DNA of 64,000 nucleotides, from contig NZ_CP076022.1 of assembly GCF_018622995.1 (NCBI RefSeq), positions 434,001 through 498,000 on the forward strand, written 5' to 3'. Made by a program: the position numbers and the translations under genes. Below, piece after piece: positions 31,648-41,134 of the stretch. Source of the stretch: Arthrobacter jiangjiafuii. Lineage in GTDB: Bacteria > Actinomycetota > Actinomycetes > Actinomycetales > Micrococcaceae. Below the pieces are notes generated by a model. It saw nothing but the letters and a program-made list of their open reading frames with translations. It was not told the DNA's origin and did no database searches. Position 1 is the stretch's first letter. Each line of letters begins with the position of its first letter.

Positions 31648-32820
31648 GTGAATCCTGTATTGCTGGGCCTGATAGCCGGGATCCTCGGCCTGGCCGTGGG
31701 GGTCTTCGGCGTACTCGCGTTTGCGGCGAGCCAACGCCAGCGGAAGGAAATGGCAGCCAGCGACGACCCGGCCATCCCCGACGGGGCAGCCGAAGTGCTG
31801 GCTGCAATCGGCCGGGCCTACATTGTGGTGGACGCGATCGACGGCGTCGTCCGCGCCAGTCCCGGCTCCTACGCCTTCGGCCTGGTCCGCGGCCACACGC
31901 TGGTTCCGCCCGAACTGCTGGAGATGACAGCGCGCGTCCGGCGCGACGGCGTCATCGAGGAACGGCAACTGGAACTGCAGCGCGGACCGCTGGGCCAGGG
32001 AAGCACAATCCTGCACGTCCGGGTGGCCATCGTGGGGGAGGAGTACATCCTCATCCTGGCGGACGACCGCACTGAAATCGCACGGACCGAAGAAGTGCGC
32101 AATGACTTCGTCGCCAACGTTTCGCACGAACTCAAGACGCCGGTGGGCGCCATCTCCCTGTTGTCCGAGGCGCTGGACGACGCCGCGGGAGACGAAGAGG
32201 CAGTGCGGCGGTTCGCTGCCCGGATGAGCAAGGAATCCACCCGGCTCACCGCCCTGGTGCAGGACATTATTGAACTGAGCCGCCTGCAGAGCACCGACAT
32301 GGTGGACCGCGCCCGGGAAGTGGACATCAATTCCCTCGTCAACGATGCAGTCGAAGCCACCCGGCTGCCGGCAGAGACCCGGAACACCACCGTCGTGGTT
32401 GGCGGTTCGGTTCAGGGGCTGGTGTACGGGGACGCGAAAATGCTGACCACTGCCTTCCGCAACCTGATTGACAACGCGATCCGGTACTCGCCGGCGGGCA
32501 GCCGGGTGGGTGTTGGGCTGCGGTCCAGGGACGGCATGGCCCAGGTGTCCGTCACGGACCAGGGCCCGGGAATCGACGCCGAGGAGCAGGAGCGCATCTT
32601 TGAACGGTTTTACCGGATCGACAGTGCCCGGTCCCGCCATACCGGTGGAACCGGGCTGGGGCTGAGCATCGTCAAGCACGTTGTGGCCAACCACGGAGGC
32701 GAAGTCAACGTGTGGTCCCAGCCGGGCCAGGGCTCCACCTTCACTGTCCGGCTGCCCGAAATGGAAACCTCCGACACCACCGCCGGCGACGGCAACCGCG
32801 AACAAGGAGTCAGTGCTTGA
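31648..32820 (+). CDS. senX3: Sensor histidine kinase SenX3 (phosphate response)
   Basis: 390 residues. One N-terminal membrane anchor (about 3-26), a PAS-like region (about 45-145), then the dimerisation/phosphoacceptor helix with His160 in VSHELKTPVGA. The HATPase domain has N-box FRNLIDNAIRYSP, DQGPGI, the F-box region ERFYRIDSARSRHTGGTGLG and G2 motif. It phosphorylates RegX3 when phosphate is scarce. The stop overlaps the regX3 TTG start by 4 nt. Confidence 0.95.
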   Translation: MNPVLLGLIAGILGLAVGVFGVLAFAASQRQRKEMAASDDPAIPDGAAEVLAAIGRAYIVVDAIDGVVRASPGSYAFGLVRGHTLVPPELLEMTARVRRDGVIEERQLELQRGPLGQGSTILHVRVAIVGEEYILILADDRTEIARTEEVRNDFVANVSHELKTPVGAISLLSEALDDAAGDEEAVRRFAARMSKESTRLTALVQDIIELSRLQSTDMVDRAREVDINSLVNDAVEATRLPAETRNTTVVVGGSVQGLVYGDAKMLTTAFRNLIDNAIRYSPAGSRVGVGLRSRDGMAQVSVTDQGPGIDAEEQERIFERFYRIDSARSRHTGGTGLGLSIVKHVVANHGGEVNVWSQPGQGSTFTVRLPEMETSDTTAGDGNREQGVSA

Positions 32821-33497
32821 GCAGGATCCTGCTGGTCGAAGACGAGGAGTCCTTCAGCGACCCCCTTTCCTATCTGCTGGGACGGGAAGGATTCGAGGTC
32901 AGCGTCGTGGACAACGGGTACGACGCCGTGACCGAGTTTGACCGGTTCGGGGCTGACCTGGTGCTGCTGGACCTGATGCTGCCGGGCCAGTCCGGCACAG
33001 AGGTCTGCCGGCAGATCCGCCAGCGCTCGGACGTTCCGGTAATCATGCTGACCGCCCGCGACGGGGAAATCGACAAGGTGGTGGGCCTGGAGATCGGGGC
33101 CGATGACTACGTCACCAAGCCCTACAGCTCCCGCGAGCTGCTGGCACGGATCCGTGCCGTGCTGCGCCGCCGGAACGACGGCGGGGAGCTGGCCGGGCCC
33201 GCGGTGGAAGCCGGTCCGGTGCGGATGGATGTGGACCGGCACGTGGTCAGCGTCAATGGGACAGCGGTCCCCATGCCCCTGAAGGAGTTTGAGCTGCTGG
33301 AACTGCTGCTGCGCAATTCCGGCCGGGTCCTGACCCGGGGGCAGCTCATTGAACGGGTCTGGGGAGCCGACTATGTGGGAGACACCAAGACCCTGGACGT
33401 GCACGTCAAACGGCTGCGCGGGAAAATCGAACCGGACCCGTCGCTGCCCCGCCATCTGGTGACCGTCCGAGGGTTGGGCTACAAGTTTGAAGCCTGA
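32817..33497 (+). CDS. regX3: Response regulator RegX3 (OmpR family)
   Basis: 226 residues from TTG 32817, preceded by AAGGAG. The receiver domain starts SRILLVEDEESFSD, with phosphoacceptor Asp52 (LVLLDLMLPG) and Lys in DDYVTKPY. The C-terminal winged helix shows LKEFELLELLLRNSGRVLTR and VGDTKTLDVHVKRLRGKIE. It activates phosphate-uptake genes with SenX3. A terminator directly follows. Confidence 0.95.
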   Translation: MSRILLVEDEESFSDPLSYLLGREGFEVSVVDNGYDAVTEFDRFGADLVLLDLMLPGQSGTEVCRQIRQRSDVPVIMLTARDGEIDKVVGLEIGADDYVTKPYSSRELLARIRAVLRRRNDGGELAGPAVEAGPVRMDVDRHVVSVNGTAVPMPLKEFELLELLLRNSGRVLTRGQLIERVWGADYVGDTKTLDVHVKRLRGKIEPDPSLPRHLVTVRGLGYKFEA

Positions 33498-33528
33498 CCG
33501 CGGTACGCGGTAGGGGAAGCCTTAACAG

Positions 33529-33560
33529 AAAAGGGACGCCGCTTCAGCGGCGTCCCTTTT
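33529..33560 (+). terminator. Rho-independent terminator of senX3-regX3
   Basis: AAAAGGGACGCCGC (33529-33542), loop TTCA, GCGGCGTCCCTTTT (33547-33560). The stem is perfect and ends in A/T runs on both sides, so it also serves the convergent lipoprotein gene. Confidence 0.93.
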
Positions 33561-33580
33561 CAGCAGTGCTGAGGTTTTTG

Positions 33581-34153
33581 TTACTGCGATTCAGCGGACT
33601 CCGTGGGAGCAACGCCGGTTTCGGTGGCCATGTCCGAGGGGACCATGGTGGCAGTATCCGAGGGTGTGGGGGACGGCGTGGGCAGGTATGCCCGGTAGTC
33701 CTCCAGCGTGCCGTCAACCACTGGCACGTTCAGGGTGGCGGTTTCCGAGCCGGTGCTGGCGTCGGCGCTGATTCCGGTGCCGGGGAGGACATCGACGCTG
33801 GCCACCGTGACCTCGGCGACGTCGGTGACGTCTTCGAAGACCACCTTGTCGCCGGAGGCGATGGTCCAGGAGAGGTTGGAGCCGCCGAGGTCCAGCGTGA
33901 AGTCCATGCTCGCATCGGAGGTGTTGATAACCGTGCCGAGCAGCCGGCCGGCTTCGCCGCCGCCGTTGCTGACTACCAGGAGGTTGCGCAGTTCCGCGTC
34001 GCCCACGTTCTCGACGATGCCGTCCGAGGGGGAGTATTCACGCACCGTTGCCTGCTCGTTCACTACGCTGCAGCTGGAGACTCCCAGTACGGCCAGCGCA
34101 ATTACACCGGCGGCAGCTGCTCGCTGCGCCCGGTTCTTCGGTGTGAATCTCAC
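33581..34153 (-). CDS. Small secreted lipoprotein of unknown function
   Basis: 190 residues from GTG 34153, with AGGAG 8 nt upstream; a longer frame reaches 34285 but puts the signal peptide in the middle. Residues 2-28 are a signal ending in lipobox GVSSC. The mature part is a beta-rich domain (about 30-150; NLLVVSNGGGEAGRLLGTVI, then GDKVVFEDV), followed by a Pro/Thr/Ser-rich tail. It resembles the actinobacterial lipoproteins commonly found divergent from carD, whose role is unknown. No catalytic motif is visible. Confidence 0.8.
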   Translation of the reverse strand: MRFTPKNRAQRAAAAGVIALAVLGVSSCSVVNEQATVREYSPSDGIVENVGDAELRNLLVVSNGGGEAGRLLGTVINTSDASMDFTLDLGGSNLSWTIASGDKVVFEDVTDVAEVTVASVDVLPGTGISADASTGSETATLNVPVVDGTLEDYRAYLPTPSPTPSDTATMVPSDMATETGVAPTESAESQ

Positions 34154-34387
34154 AGCACAAACTCCTGGGGTATGACGGTCTTGCGACCTGTGGCTATCTT
34201 TTGTGCCTAGCCTATCGGCAAACCCCTCAAATGTTGGATTTTTACCCTTCCGCGGGGCTTGGGAAAGACGCGTTCGCGCAGGCATCGCCGCAGGTCCGGC
34301 TCGGGAAGAGGGTGCGAATACTACCTAGGCGCATCACGATCAGGTACCTGACCTGCGAAAACTCTTCTCGGCGTGTGGCACGCATGG

Positions 34388-34393
34388 TAAACT
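34388..34393 (+). promoter_or_regulatory. -10 box of carD
   Basis: TAAACT, 26 nt before ATG 34420. The resulting leader holds a G-rich Shine-Dalgarno (GGGAAAGGGG), so carD, unlike many neighbours, would be led. Confidence 0.5.
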
Positions 34394-34419
34394 AGCGGTT
34401 GGGAAAGGGGATAGTCCAC

Positions 34420-34902
34420 ATGGTTTTTGAGGTTGGCGAAACAGTTGTTTACCCTCACCACGGTGCCGCGAAGATCGAAGAGATCAAGATGCGGACCATC
34501 AAAGGCGAAGAGAAGATGTATCTCAAGCTGAAGGTGGCACAGGGTGATCTGACCATAGAAGTACCGGCTGAAAACGTCGACCTCGTTGGGGTTCGGGACG
34601 TAGTAGGCAAAGAGGGACTGGAGCATGTCTTTGATGTGCTTCGTGCCGAGCTTACTGAAGAACCCACCAACTGGTCGCGGCGTTATAAGGCGAACCTGGA
34701 GAAGCTTGCGTCGGGTGACGTGGTGAAGGTTGCAGAGGTTGTTCGCGACCTCTGGCGCCGCGACCACGACCGCGGCCTTTCTGCAGGCGAAAAGCGGATG
34801 CTCGCGAAAGCCCGCCAGATTCTGATTTCAGAATTGGCACTGGCTGAAAAGACAGACGAGGACCAGGCCGCAGTTGTCTTGGACAAGGTTCTGGCGAGCT
34901 AA
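34420..34902 (+). CDS. carD: RNA-polymerase-binding transcription factor CarD
   Basis: 160 residues from ATG 34420 ([20 protein letters not shown] is the standard start; the upstream ATG/GTG-like frame to 34399 is ignored). The N-terminal Tudor-like domain binds the RNAP beta subunit, and the helical C-terminal domain has the promoter-contact segment [20 protein letters not shown] with its conserved Trp, then [18 protein letters not shown]. CarD stabilises open complexes, notably at rRNA promoters such as those at the end of this window. It is followed by a terminator. Confidence 0.97.
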   Translation: MVFEVGETVVYPHHGAAKIEEIKMRTIKGEEKMYLKLKVAQGDLTIEVPAENVDLVGVRDVVGKEGLEHVFDVLRAELTEEPTNWSRRYKANLEKLASGDVVKVAEVVRDLWRRDHDRGLSAGEKRMLAKARQILISELALAEKTDEDQAAVVLDKVLAS

Positions 34903-34957
34903 GCAGACAGCGTTGCAGTAAAACGGTGTTCCACTAGCTACACGTATTACGGCACGC

Positions 34958-34991
34958 TGCCGGTCCCGGTTGGGGCCGGCATTTTGTCTTT
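34958..34991 (+). terminator. Rho-independent terminator of carD
   Basis: TGCCGGTCCC (34958-34967), loop GGTT, GGGGCCGGCA (34972-34981; one G-U pair), then ATTTTGTCTTT. Confidence 0.88.
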
Positions 34992-35073
34992 AAGCACCGC
35001 CCACGCGCAGCCTGCCTTCGCCCCTCGCGGCTCTGTCCGGAGGCCCGCCAGTGGTGCCCCGCCGCCGGGGCAC

Positions 35074-35079
35074 TAGGCT
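35074..35079 (+). promoter_or_regulatory. -10 box of ispD-ispF (leaderless)
   Basis: TAGGCT, 6 nt before GTG 35086. Confidence 0.55.
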
Positions 35080-35085
35080 GAAGGG

Positions 35086-35850
35086 GTGTCTTCAACAGTT
35101 TCCCGCGAACAGCGCATCGGTATCATCCTCGTAGCCGGCGGCTCCGGCCAGCGGCTGGGATACGGCATACCCAAGGCGCAGGTCCCGCTGGCCGGCGCTC
35201 CGCTGCTCTCCCACGCCCTGCGCGGGATAGCCGCTTCCGGTATTGCCTCGGCCGTCAGCGTTGCCGTTCCCGCCGGCGACACGGTGATGCGCGGCCTGTG
35301 CGGGGAAGCAGGTCTCACGGTCCCCCTTACAGTGGTCGACGGCGGCTCCACCCGGGCCGATTCCGTCCGCGCCGCGCTGGACGTCCTGCCCGCAGACCTC
35401 GACGCGATCCTGGTCCACGACGCAGCCCGGGCGTTGGCTCCGCCGCAGGTCTTCCGGCGGGTGGCTGATGCCCTGGCCGCCGGAGCCGGCGCGGTCATTC
35501 CCGCCGTCGCCGTCACGGATACAGTCAAAACCACTGCCGGGACCGAACCAGCCGAGGGCGGAATCGCAGCGCTGCGGGTCACCGGGACTCCGGACCGTTC
35601 CTCCCTGCGGGCCGTGCAGACGCCCCAGGGCTTTGACGCCGCGCTGTTGCGCCGCGCACATGAAGCAGCCCGCGGTTTTGATCCGGAGCGGGCCGCCGCA
35701 GTCACCGACGATGCCATGCTGGCCGAATCCCTCGGCGAGACCGTATATGTCGTGGATGGCTCCGAACTCTCATTGAAGATCACCACGCCGTTGGACCTGC
35801 TGCTTGCCGAAGCGGTGCTCGCCCGCGAATCCCACCTCCAGGAGAACTGA
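35086..35850 (+). CDS. ispD: 2-C-methyl-D-erythritol 4-phosphate cytidylyltransferase
   Basis: 254 residues. The CTP-binding loop ILVAGGSGQRLGYGIPKAQV is followed by VVDGGSTRADSV, VHDAARALAPP and TPQGFDAALL, the IspD signatures. It makes CDP-ME in the MEP isoprenoid pathway. The next gene, ispF, starts 4 bases after the stop and encodes the enzyme two steps later. GTG start with -10 box 6 nt before it. Confidence 0.96.
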   Translation: MSSTVSREQRIGIILVAGGSGQRLGYGIPKAQVPLAGAPLLSHALRGIAASGIASAVSVAVPAGDTVMRGLCGEAGLTVPLTVVDGGSTRADSVRAALDVLPADLDAILVHDAARALAPPQVFRRVADALAAGAGAVIPAVAVTDTVKTTAGTEPAEGGIAALRVTGTPDRSSLRAVQTPQGFDAALLRRAHEAARGFDPERAAAVTDDAMLAESLGETVYVVDGSELSLKITTPLDLLLAEAVLARESHLQEN

Positions 35851-35853
35851 CCC

Positions 35854-36363
35854 ATGCCAGCAGTGAATCTTCCCCGTACCGGCATCGGCGTCGATGTGCA
35901 CGCCTTTGCCTCCGACGACGCTCCCCGCCCGCTGTGGGTCGCCGGGATGCTGTGGGAGGGTGAACGCGGCCTGGCCGGCCACTCCGACGGTGATCCGGTG
36001 GCACACGCCGCCGCCGACGCCCTGTTCTCCGCCGCCGGCCTGGGCGACCTGGGTGCGCACTTCGGCACTGACCGGCCCGAATATGCCGGCGCCTCAGGCA
36101 CCACCCTGCTGACAGAAGCGGCGAGGATCGTCCGCGCCGCCGGATTCGAGATCGGCAACGTGGCAGTACAGCTCATCGGCAACCGGCCCAAGTTCGCTCC
36201 CCGCCGCACCGAAGCCGAAGCCATCCTCAGCGGGGCCGCCGGAGCCCCGGTCAGTGTCTCGGCCACCACCACCGACGCCCTGGGCTTCACCGGCCGCGGC
36301 GAGGGAATCGCCGCGGTGGCAACCGCCGTCGTCGTGCAGGTCGAGGGCACCCTGCGTCCGTAG
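35854..36363 (+). CDS. ispF: 2-C-methyl-D-erythritol 2,4-cyclodiphosphate synthase
   Basis: 169 residues. Metal ligands lie in IGVDVHAF (Asp-x-His), the substrate segments are [16 protein letters not shown] and [11 protein letters not shown], and the C-terminal [17 protein letters not shown] is typical. It cyclises CDP-ME 2-phosphate to MEcPP as a homotrimer. It has GGAG close to the ATG and is in an operon with ispD. Confidence 0.97.
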   Translation: MPAVNLPRTGIGVDVHAFASDDAPRPLWVAGMLWEGERGLAGHSDGDPVAHAAADALFSAAGLGDLGAHFGTDRPEYAGASGTTLLTEAARIVRAAGFEIGNVAVQLIGNRPKFAPRRTEAEAILSGAAGAPVSVSATTTDALGFTGRGEGIAAVATAVVVQVEGTLRP

Positions 36364-36391
36364 AAGGCCCGGCATGGTCCGGAAGGCGCGG

Positions 36392-36397
36392 TAGCCT
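36392..36397 (+). promoter_or_regulatory. -10 box of cysS (leaderless)
   Basis: TAGCCT, 6 nt before GTG 36404. Confidence 0.55.
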
Positions 36398-36403
36398 AGA
36401 GCG

Positions 36404-37861
36404 GTGAGCTTGAGATTCTATGACACCGCAACTGCGCAGGTCCGCGATTTCGTCCCCCTCAAGGAGGGCGAGGTGAGCCTGTACTACTGCGGCGCCACCG
36501 TGCAGGGCGCACCGCACGTGGGCCATATCCGGTCCGCCATCGCCTTCGACCAGCTCACCCGCTGGCTGCAGTTCCGCGGCTTCCGCGTCACCACGGTCCG
36601 CAACGTCACCGACATCGACGACAAGATCCTGGCGAAGTCAGCTGACTCCATGGGGGCCGCAGCGTCGGTCGACGTCGTCCCGGACGAACCCTGGTGGGCA
36701 CTGGCGTACCGCTTCGAGCAGGAATTCGCCAAGGCCTATGACACGCTCGGCGTCCAGCGGCCCACCTACGAACCCCGCGCTACCGGCCACATCCCGGAAA
36801 TGCACGCGCTCATCGGCCGCCTGATCGACGCCGGCCATGCCTACCCCGCCCTGGACGACTCAGGCGACGTCTACTTCGACGTCCGGTCCTGGAACAAGTA
36901 CGGATCGCTGACCCGGCAGAACATCGACGACATGCAGGCAGCGCCCGACGCCGGTCCCCGCGGCAAGCGCGATCCGCGCGACTTCGCGCTGTGGAAGGGC
37001 CACAAGGCCGGCGAGCCCGAAACCGCCGCCTGGGACAGCCCCTGGGGCAAGGGCCGGCCCGGCTGGCACCTGGAGTGCTCGGCCATGGTCACCAAATACC
37101 TCGGCCCGCAGTTCGACATCCACGGCGGCGGCCTGGACCTTCGCTTCCCGCACCACGAAAACGAAATGGCCCAGTCACAGGCGGCCGGAGACGGTTTCGC
37201 CAACTTCTGGATGCACAACGGCATGGTCACCTTCGAAGGCGAGAAGATGTCCAAGTCGATCGGCAACACGGTGAGCCCCGCTCAGATGCTGGCCGAGGCG
37301 TCGCCGCGGGTGGTGCGCTATTACCTGGGGCAGGCCCACTACCGCTCGGTCCTGGACTACCGCCCGACGTCGCTGCAGGAAGCGGCGGCCGCCGTCGAGC
37401 GGATCGACACGTTCATCGAGAAGGCGCAGGGGAAGCTCTACGGCAACGGCCAGCGCGGACTTGCCGTGGCGCCAACCCTGTTCATGCCCGAGGCCTTCGG
37501 CGAAGCGATGGATGATGACCTGAACGTACCGCAGGCCCTCGCGGTGCTGCATGAAACCGTCCGCGCCGGCAACACCGCGCTGGCCGCGGGCAACGAAAAG
37601 GGAGCCCGGGAGGCCTTGGAAGCTGTGCTGGCCATGACCGGTGTCCTGGGCCTCGATGCCGTGCAGCAGCCGGCACGCAGCGGCGGACCGGAACACCAGG
37701 CGCTGGACAGCCTGATTCAGGACCAACTGCAGCAGCGTCTCGACGCCCGCGCCGCCAAGGACTGGGCGCGCGCAGACGCCATCCGGGACGCCCTGGCGGC
37801 GGCCGGTATTGCCGTGGAAGACACTCCGGAGGGGGCCCGCTGGAGCCTGGTCCAGGGCTGA
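36404..37861 (+). CDS. cysS: Cysteinyl-tRNA synthetase
   Basis: 485 residues. Cys29 starts the zinc site in [15 protein letters not shown], which also holds the HIGH-like HVGH at 38-41. [14 protein letters not shown] and [10 protein letters not shown] supply the other zinc ligands, and KMSKSIGN is the second ATP-binding motif. The full length with a C-terminal helical tRNA-binding part separates it from the shorter mycothiol ligase MshC. It charges tRNA-Cys. Leaderless GTG start. Confidence 0.97.
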   Translation: MSLRFYDTATAQVRDFVPLKEGEVSLYYCGATVQGAPHVGHIRSAIAFDQLTRWLQFRGFRVTTVRNVTDIDDKILAKSADSMGAAASVDVVPDEPWWALAYRFEQEFAKAYDTLGVQRPTYEPRATGHIPEMHALIGRLIDAGHAYPALDDSGDVYFDVRSWNKYGSLTRQNIDDMQAAPDAGPRGKRDPRDFALWKGHKAGEPETAAWDSPWGKGRPGWHLECSAMVTKYLGPQFDIHGGGLDLRFPHHENEMAQSQAAGDGFANFWMHNGMVTFEGEKMSKSIGNTVSPAQMLAEASPRVVRYYLGQAHYRSVLDYRPTSLQEAAAAVERIDTFIEKAQGKLYGNGQRGLAVAPTLFMPEAFGEAMDDDLNVPQALAVLHETVRAGNTALAAGNEKGAREALEAVLAMTGVLGLDAVQQPARSGGPEHQALDSLIQDQLQQRLDARAAKDWARADAIRDALAAAGIAVEDTPEGARWSLVQG

Positions 37862-37952
37862 ACCGTCCGCCGGGACGAACCAGGGGATCGTCCGGATTTT
37901 AGCTTTGGGAGTACACTCCCGGACGTGTAACGCGGTGGCCCGCGAGCCTGCG

Positions 37953-37958
37953 TAAACT
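37953..37958 (+). promoter_or_regulatory. -10 box upstream of rlmB
   Basis: TAAACT, 7 nt before ATG 37966 of a tiny ORF and 37 nt before the rlmB ATG. Confidence 0.55.
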
Positions 37959-37965
37959 AGAAGTA

Positions 37966-37992
37966 ATGCTTTCTTCTAGGTTTAAGGTGTAA
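37966..37992 (+). CDS. 8-codon leaderless upstream ORF before rlmB
   Basis: ATG 37966 opens MLSSRFKV and stops with TAA at 37990-37992, three bases before the rlmB ATG. The ATG sits 7 nt after TAAACT, the same geometry as the leaderless genes nearby. It could couple translation to rlmB. There is no amino-acid run suggesting attenuation. Coding is uncertain. Confidence 0.4.
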   Translation: MLSSRFKV

Positions 37993-37995
37993 TCG

Positions 37996-38991
37996 ATGGC
38001 CAACAACGGACGTCCCGGCGCAATGCGTAAAGCCAAAAAGGGCCCCAGCGGGGGCACCGGTGGATTGGGCCGCAAGGCTCTTGAGGGCAAGGGACCCACG
38101 CCCAAAGCCGCAGACCGCCCCTACCACAAGGCGTATAAGAACAAGCAGCTGGCCGAGCGTTCGGCCGCCAAGCGCGGCGGCGACACCCGCGCCGCCGGCG
38201 GCCGCAGCGGTACCAACGTCCGCGGCAAGGTGGCTGAGGAAGTCGTCACCGGCCGCAACTCGGTGGTTGAGGCGCTGCGCGCCGGCATCCCCGCCAAGGC
38301 CCTGCACATCGCGGTCCGCATCGACATGGATGACCGTGTCCGTGAATCCCTGAAGATGGCTGCGGACCGCGGCCTTCCGGTCATGGAGACGCACAAGCCC
38401 GAGCTGGACCGCATGACCAACGAGGCCGTGCACCAGGGCCTGGTCCTGCAGATCCCGCCGTACGAATACGCGGACCCCATGGACCTCGCACAGGAAACCA
38501 TCGAAGCCTGGAAAAAGGGCCACATCCGCAACGCCCCGCTGTTCGTGGCGCTGGATGGCATCACCGACCCCCGCAACCTGGGTGCGATCATCCGCTCCGC
38601 TTCCGCGTTCAGCGCGCACGGCGTCATCGTGCCGGAACGCCGCGCCGTCGGCATGACCGCCTCGGCCTGGAAAACCAGCGCCGGAGCAGCTGTCCGCGTG
38701 CCGGTTGCCCGCGCCGGCAACCTGAACAGTGCGTTGAAGGCCTTCAAGAAGATGGGCATCTTCGTTCTCGGCCTGGACGGCGACGGCGATGTGTCGCTGC
38801 CGGACATCGTCCTGGCCAAGGACCCGGTCTGCATCGTCGTCGGTTCCGAGGGCAAGGGCCTGTCCCGCCTCGTCCGTGAAAACTGCGACCAGATCGTCTC
38901 CATCCCGATTGACTCGGCCATGGAATCCCTGAACGCCTCCATGGCGGTAGGCATCAGCCTGTACGAGATTTCACGGCAGCGTTCCGCCTGA
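37996..38991 (+). CDS. rlmB: 23S rRNA (guanosine-2'-O-)-methyltransferase RlmB-type (SpoU family)
   Basis: 331 residues. The first 75 are a basic Lys/Arg/Gly-rich extension, then an L30e-like substrate domain (VVTGRNSVVEALRAGIPAKA) and a SpoU knot domain with the three motifs: DPRNLGAIIRSASAFSAHGV, IVVGSEGKGLSRLVRENCDQ and IPIDSAMESLNASMAVGISL. It methylates a ribose in rRNA or tRNA; the RlmB site is the family's usual target, though a TrmH-type tRNA specificity cannot be excluded. Weak Shine-Dalgarno (AAGGTG), which is part of the uORF. Confidence 0.93.
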   Translation: MANNGRPGAMRKAKKGPSGGTGGLGRKALEGKGPTPKAADRPYHKAYKNKQLAERSAAKRGGDTRAAGGRSGTNVRGKVAEEVVTGRNSVVEALRAGIPAKALHIAVRIDMDDRVRESLKMAADRGLPVMETHKPELDRMTNEAVHQGLVLQIPPYEYADPMDLAQETIEAWKKGHIRNAPLFVALDGITDPRNLGAIIRSASAFSAHGVIVPERRAVGMTASAWKTSAGAAVRVPVARAGNLNSALKAFKKMGIFVLGLDGDGDVSLPDIVLAKDPVCIVVGSEGKGLSRLVRENCDQIVSIPIDSAMESLNASMAVGISLYEISRQRSA

Positions 38992-39019
38992 CCCCAGGCG
39001 GAGTGATCCGAGAGGCAGC

Positions 39020-41134
39020 ATGGCAGACCTGAATAGCATTGCGCAGGGCCAGGCCGCCGCACGGCGGGTGTCCCGGCCCTTCCCCCTGGGCGTCTGGAAT
39101 TCCATTCCGGGCGTTCCTGAAGTGCCGGGAACCGCCAACGTATCGGTCGACGCCCCGGGGCTGTCCGGAGTGGAAATCCACTTCGAAACCGCCCCGGGTG
39201 TCTGGGCTTCGGAACCCCTCAGCGAGTCCGCAGCAGGGATCCACCATGGGCGGGTGTCCGGACTGGGCTACGGCAGCCGGTACGGCTTCTGGCCTCTCGG
39301 GAAGGAACTGCCGGGGGAGCCGGGCAGCTTTCAGCTGCTGCTGGATCCCTACGGGCGGGGCATCGACGAGGCGCCCGGCGCCGACGGCGGGGCGCCGCTT
39401 TTCTTCTCCGTGCACGTTGACCCGAGCTATGACTGGGGACAGTCGCGGCGGCCGCGCATCCCCTGGCGGGATACGGTCATCTACGAGGCCCACGTCCGCG
39501 GACAGACACTGCTCCACCCCGGCATCCCCGAAGAACTGCGCGGAACGTACGCCGGCATGGCTCATCCGGTCATGGTGGAGTACCTTCAGGACCTGGGCAT
39601 CACCTCCGTGGAGCTGCTCCCGGTGCAGTTCCACGCCGACGAAGAGCACCTCCGGCAACTGGGCCTGACCAACTACTGGGGCTACAACACCCTCGGTTTC
39701 TTCGCCCCGCAGGTCTCCTACGCCACCAAGGAAGCGCAGGCCGCCGGGCCGAAGGCCGTTCAGGACGAGTTCAAGGACATGGTCCGCTCCCTGCACGATG
39801 CCGGCCTCGAGGTTCTCCTGGACGTGGTCTACAACCACACCGCCGAAGGCACCAAGGACCGGCCGGCGCTGTGCTGGCGGGGCCTGGGCGAGGAACAGTA
39901 CTACCGCCACGACGGCGAAGGCCGCTATCTGGACACCACAGGCTGCGGCAACACCCTCGATTTCAGCCAGCCCCGGGTCATCCAGATGGCCGTGGACTCC
40001 CTGCGCTACTGGGTCTCCGAATACCACGTGGACGGTTTCAGGTTCGATCTGGCTCCGGCCCTCTGCCGCGGCGCCGACGGGCATTTCGACAGCCGGCACC
40101 CCTTCCTGATGGCAGTGGCCGGAGATCCGGTGCTGGCCGGCAGCAAACTTATCGCCGAACCATGGGACATTGGCCCCGGCGGCTGGCAGACCGGGAACTT
40201 CCCGCCGGGCTGGGCGGACTGGAATGACCGGTTCAGGGACACCGTGCGGGATTTCTGGCTGCGGGACCAGGCAGCCCTCGCGGCGGGAGGCACCGGAGGT
40301 TCCGTTGCCCGGCTCGCCGCGTCACTGGCAGGCTCCGCAGACCTCTTCGCCGGCTCCGGCCGCACGTCGCTGGCCTCCATCAACCTGGTCACGGCGCACG
40401 ACGGCTTTACCCTCGCAGACCTCACGGCCTATGACCACAAGCACAACGAGGCCAACGCGGAGGACAACCGGGACGGCAGCAATGAAAACCGCAGCTACAA
40501 CCACGGCGTGGAAGGCCCCACCGCAGACGAACAGGTAGCTGCCCGACGGGCACAGAGCGCCCGCAACCTGATGACTACACTGCTGATGTCGCTGGGCGTG
40601 CCAATGATCACCGCTGGAGATGAGCTGGGGCGGACCCAGCACGGAAACAACAACGCCTACTGCCAGGACACACCCCTTGCCTGGCTCGACTGGCATCTGG
40701 ATGCCGACGGGCTTCGGATGCTCGAGACCACCCGGACGCTGCTGCGGCTGCGCCGCGATTTTCTCGCTTCCCAGCCGTACCGGTATCCGGCCGAGCCGCG
40801 GGAAGCGTCGCTCCTGTGGTTCGACGCCGAGGGCCAGCCCATGACCCCGGAGAAGTGGGAGGACCCGGGCTGCCGCGTATTGCAGCTGCTGGCCGGCTCC
40901 TCCTTCAGCGGCCTGAAAGGACTGCTGGTCCTTAACGGAACCCTTGAGGACACCGAGGTGAAGCTGCCTGATGCGCAGACACTGCGTGCCTCCGGCATGG
41001 ATGGCGAGCACCACCAGGTGTACCAACTGATGCTGAGCACCGCCGCTGAGCCGGCTGAGCGGACCGGTAGCAGGACCCGCGGCGGGGAGAAGGACATTCT
41101 CCCCGCCAACTCGATCAGCCTGTACCGCGCCTAG
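39020..41134 (+). CDS. glgX: Glycogen debranching enzyme GlgX (isoamylase type)
   Basis: 704 residues. An N-terminal CBM48-like domain (about 20-125) is followed by a GH13 barrel. Catalytic residues: nucleophile Asp343 in VDGFRFDLA, acid/base Glu380 in IAEPWDIGPGGWQ and Asp461 in TAHDGFTLADLTAYD. NRDGSNENRSYNHGVEG fits GlgX/TreX. It cuts alpha-1,6 branches left by phosphorylase. The TAG stop shares the palindrome CTAG with the stop of glgP on the other strand. It starts 28 nt after rlmB. Confidence 0.95.
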   Translation: MADLNSIAQGQAAARRVSRPFPLGVWNSIPGVPEVPGTANVSVDAPGLSGVEIHFETAPGVWASEPLSESAAGIHHGRVSGLGYGSRYGFWPLGKELPGEPGSFQLLLDPYGRGIDEAPGADGGAPLFFSVHVDPSYDWGQSRRPRIPWRDTVIYEAHVRGQTLLHPGIPEELRGTYAGMAHPVMVEYLQDLGITSVELLPVQFHADEEHLRQLGLTNYWGYNTLGFFAPQVSYATKEAQAAGPKAVQDEFKDMVRSLHDAGLEVLLDVVYNHTAEGTKDRPALCWRGLGEEQYYRHDGEGRYLDTTGCGNTLDFSQPRVIQMAVDSLRYWVSEYHVDGFRFDLAPALCRGADGHFDSRHPFLMAVAGDPVLAGSKLIAEPWDIGPGGWQTGNFPPGWADWNDRFRDTVRDFWLRDQAALAAGGTGGSVARLAASLAGSADLFAGSGRTSLASINLVTAHDGFTLADLTAYDHKHNEANAEDNRDGSNENRSYNHGVEGPTADEQVAARRAQSARNLMTTLLMSLGVPMITAGDELGRTQHGNNNAYCQDTPLAWLDWHLDADGLRMLETTRTLLRLRRDFLASQPYRYPAEPREASLLWFDAEGQPMTPEKWEDPGCRVLQLLAGSSFSGLKGLLVLNGTLEDTEVKLPDAQTLRASGMDGEHHQVYQLMLSTAAEPAERTGSRTRGGEKDILPANSISLYRA

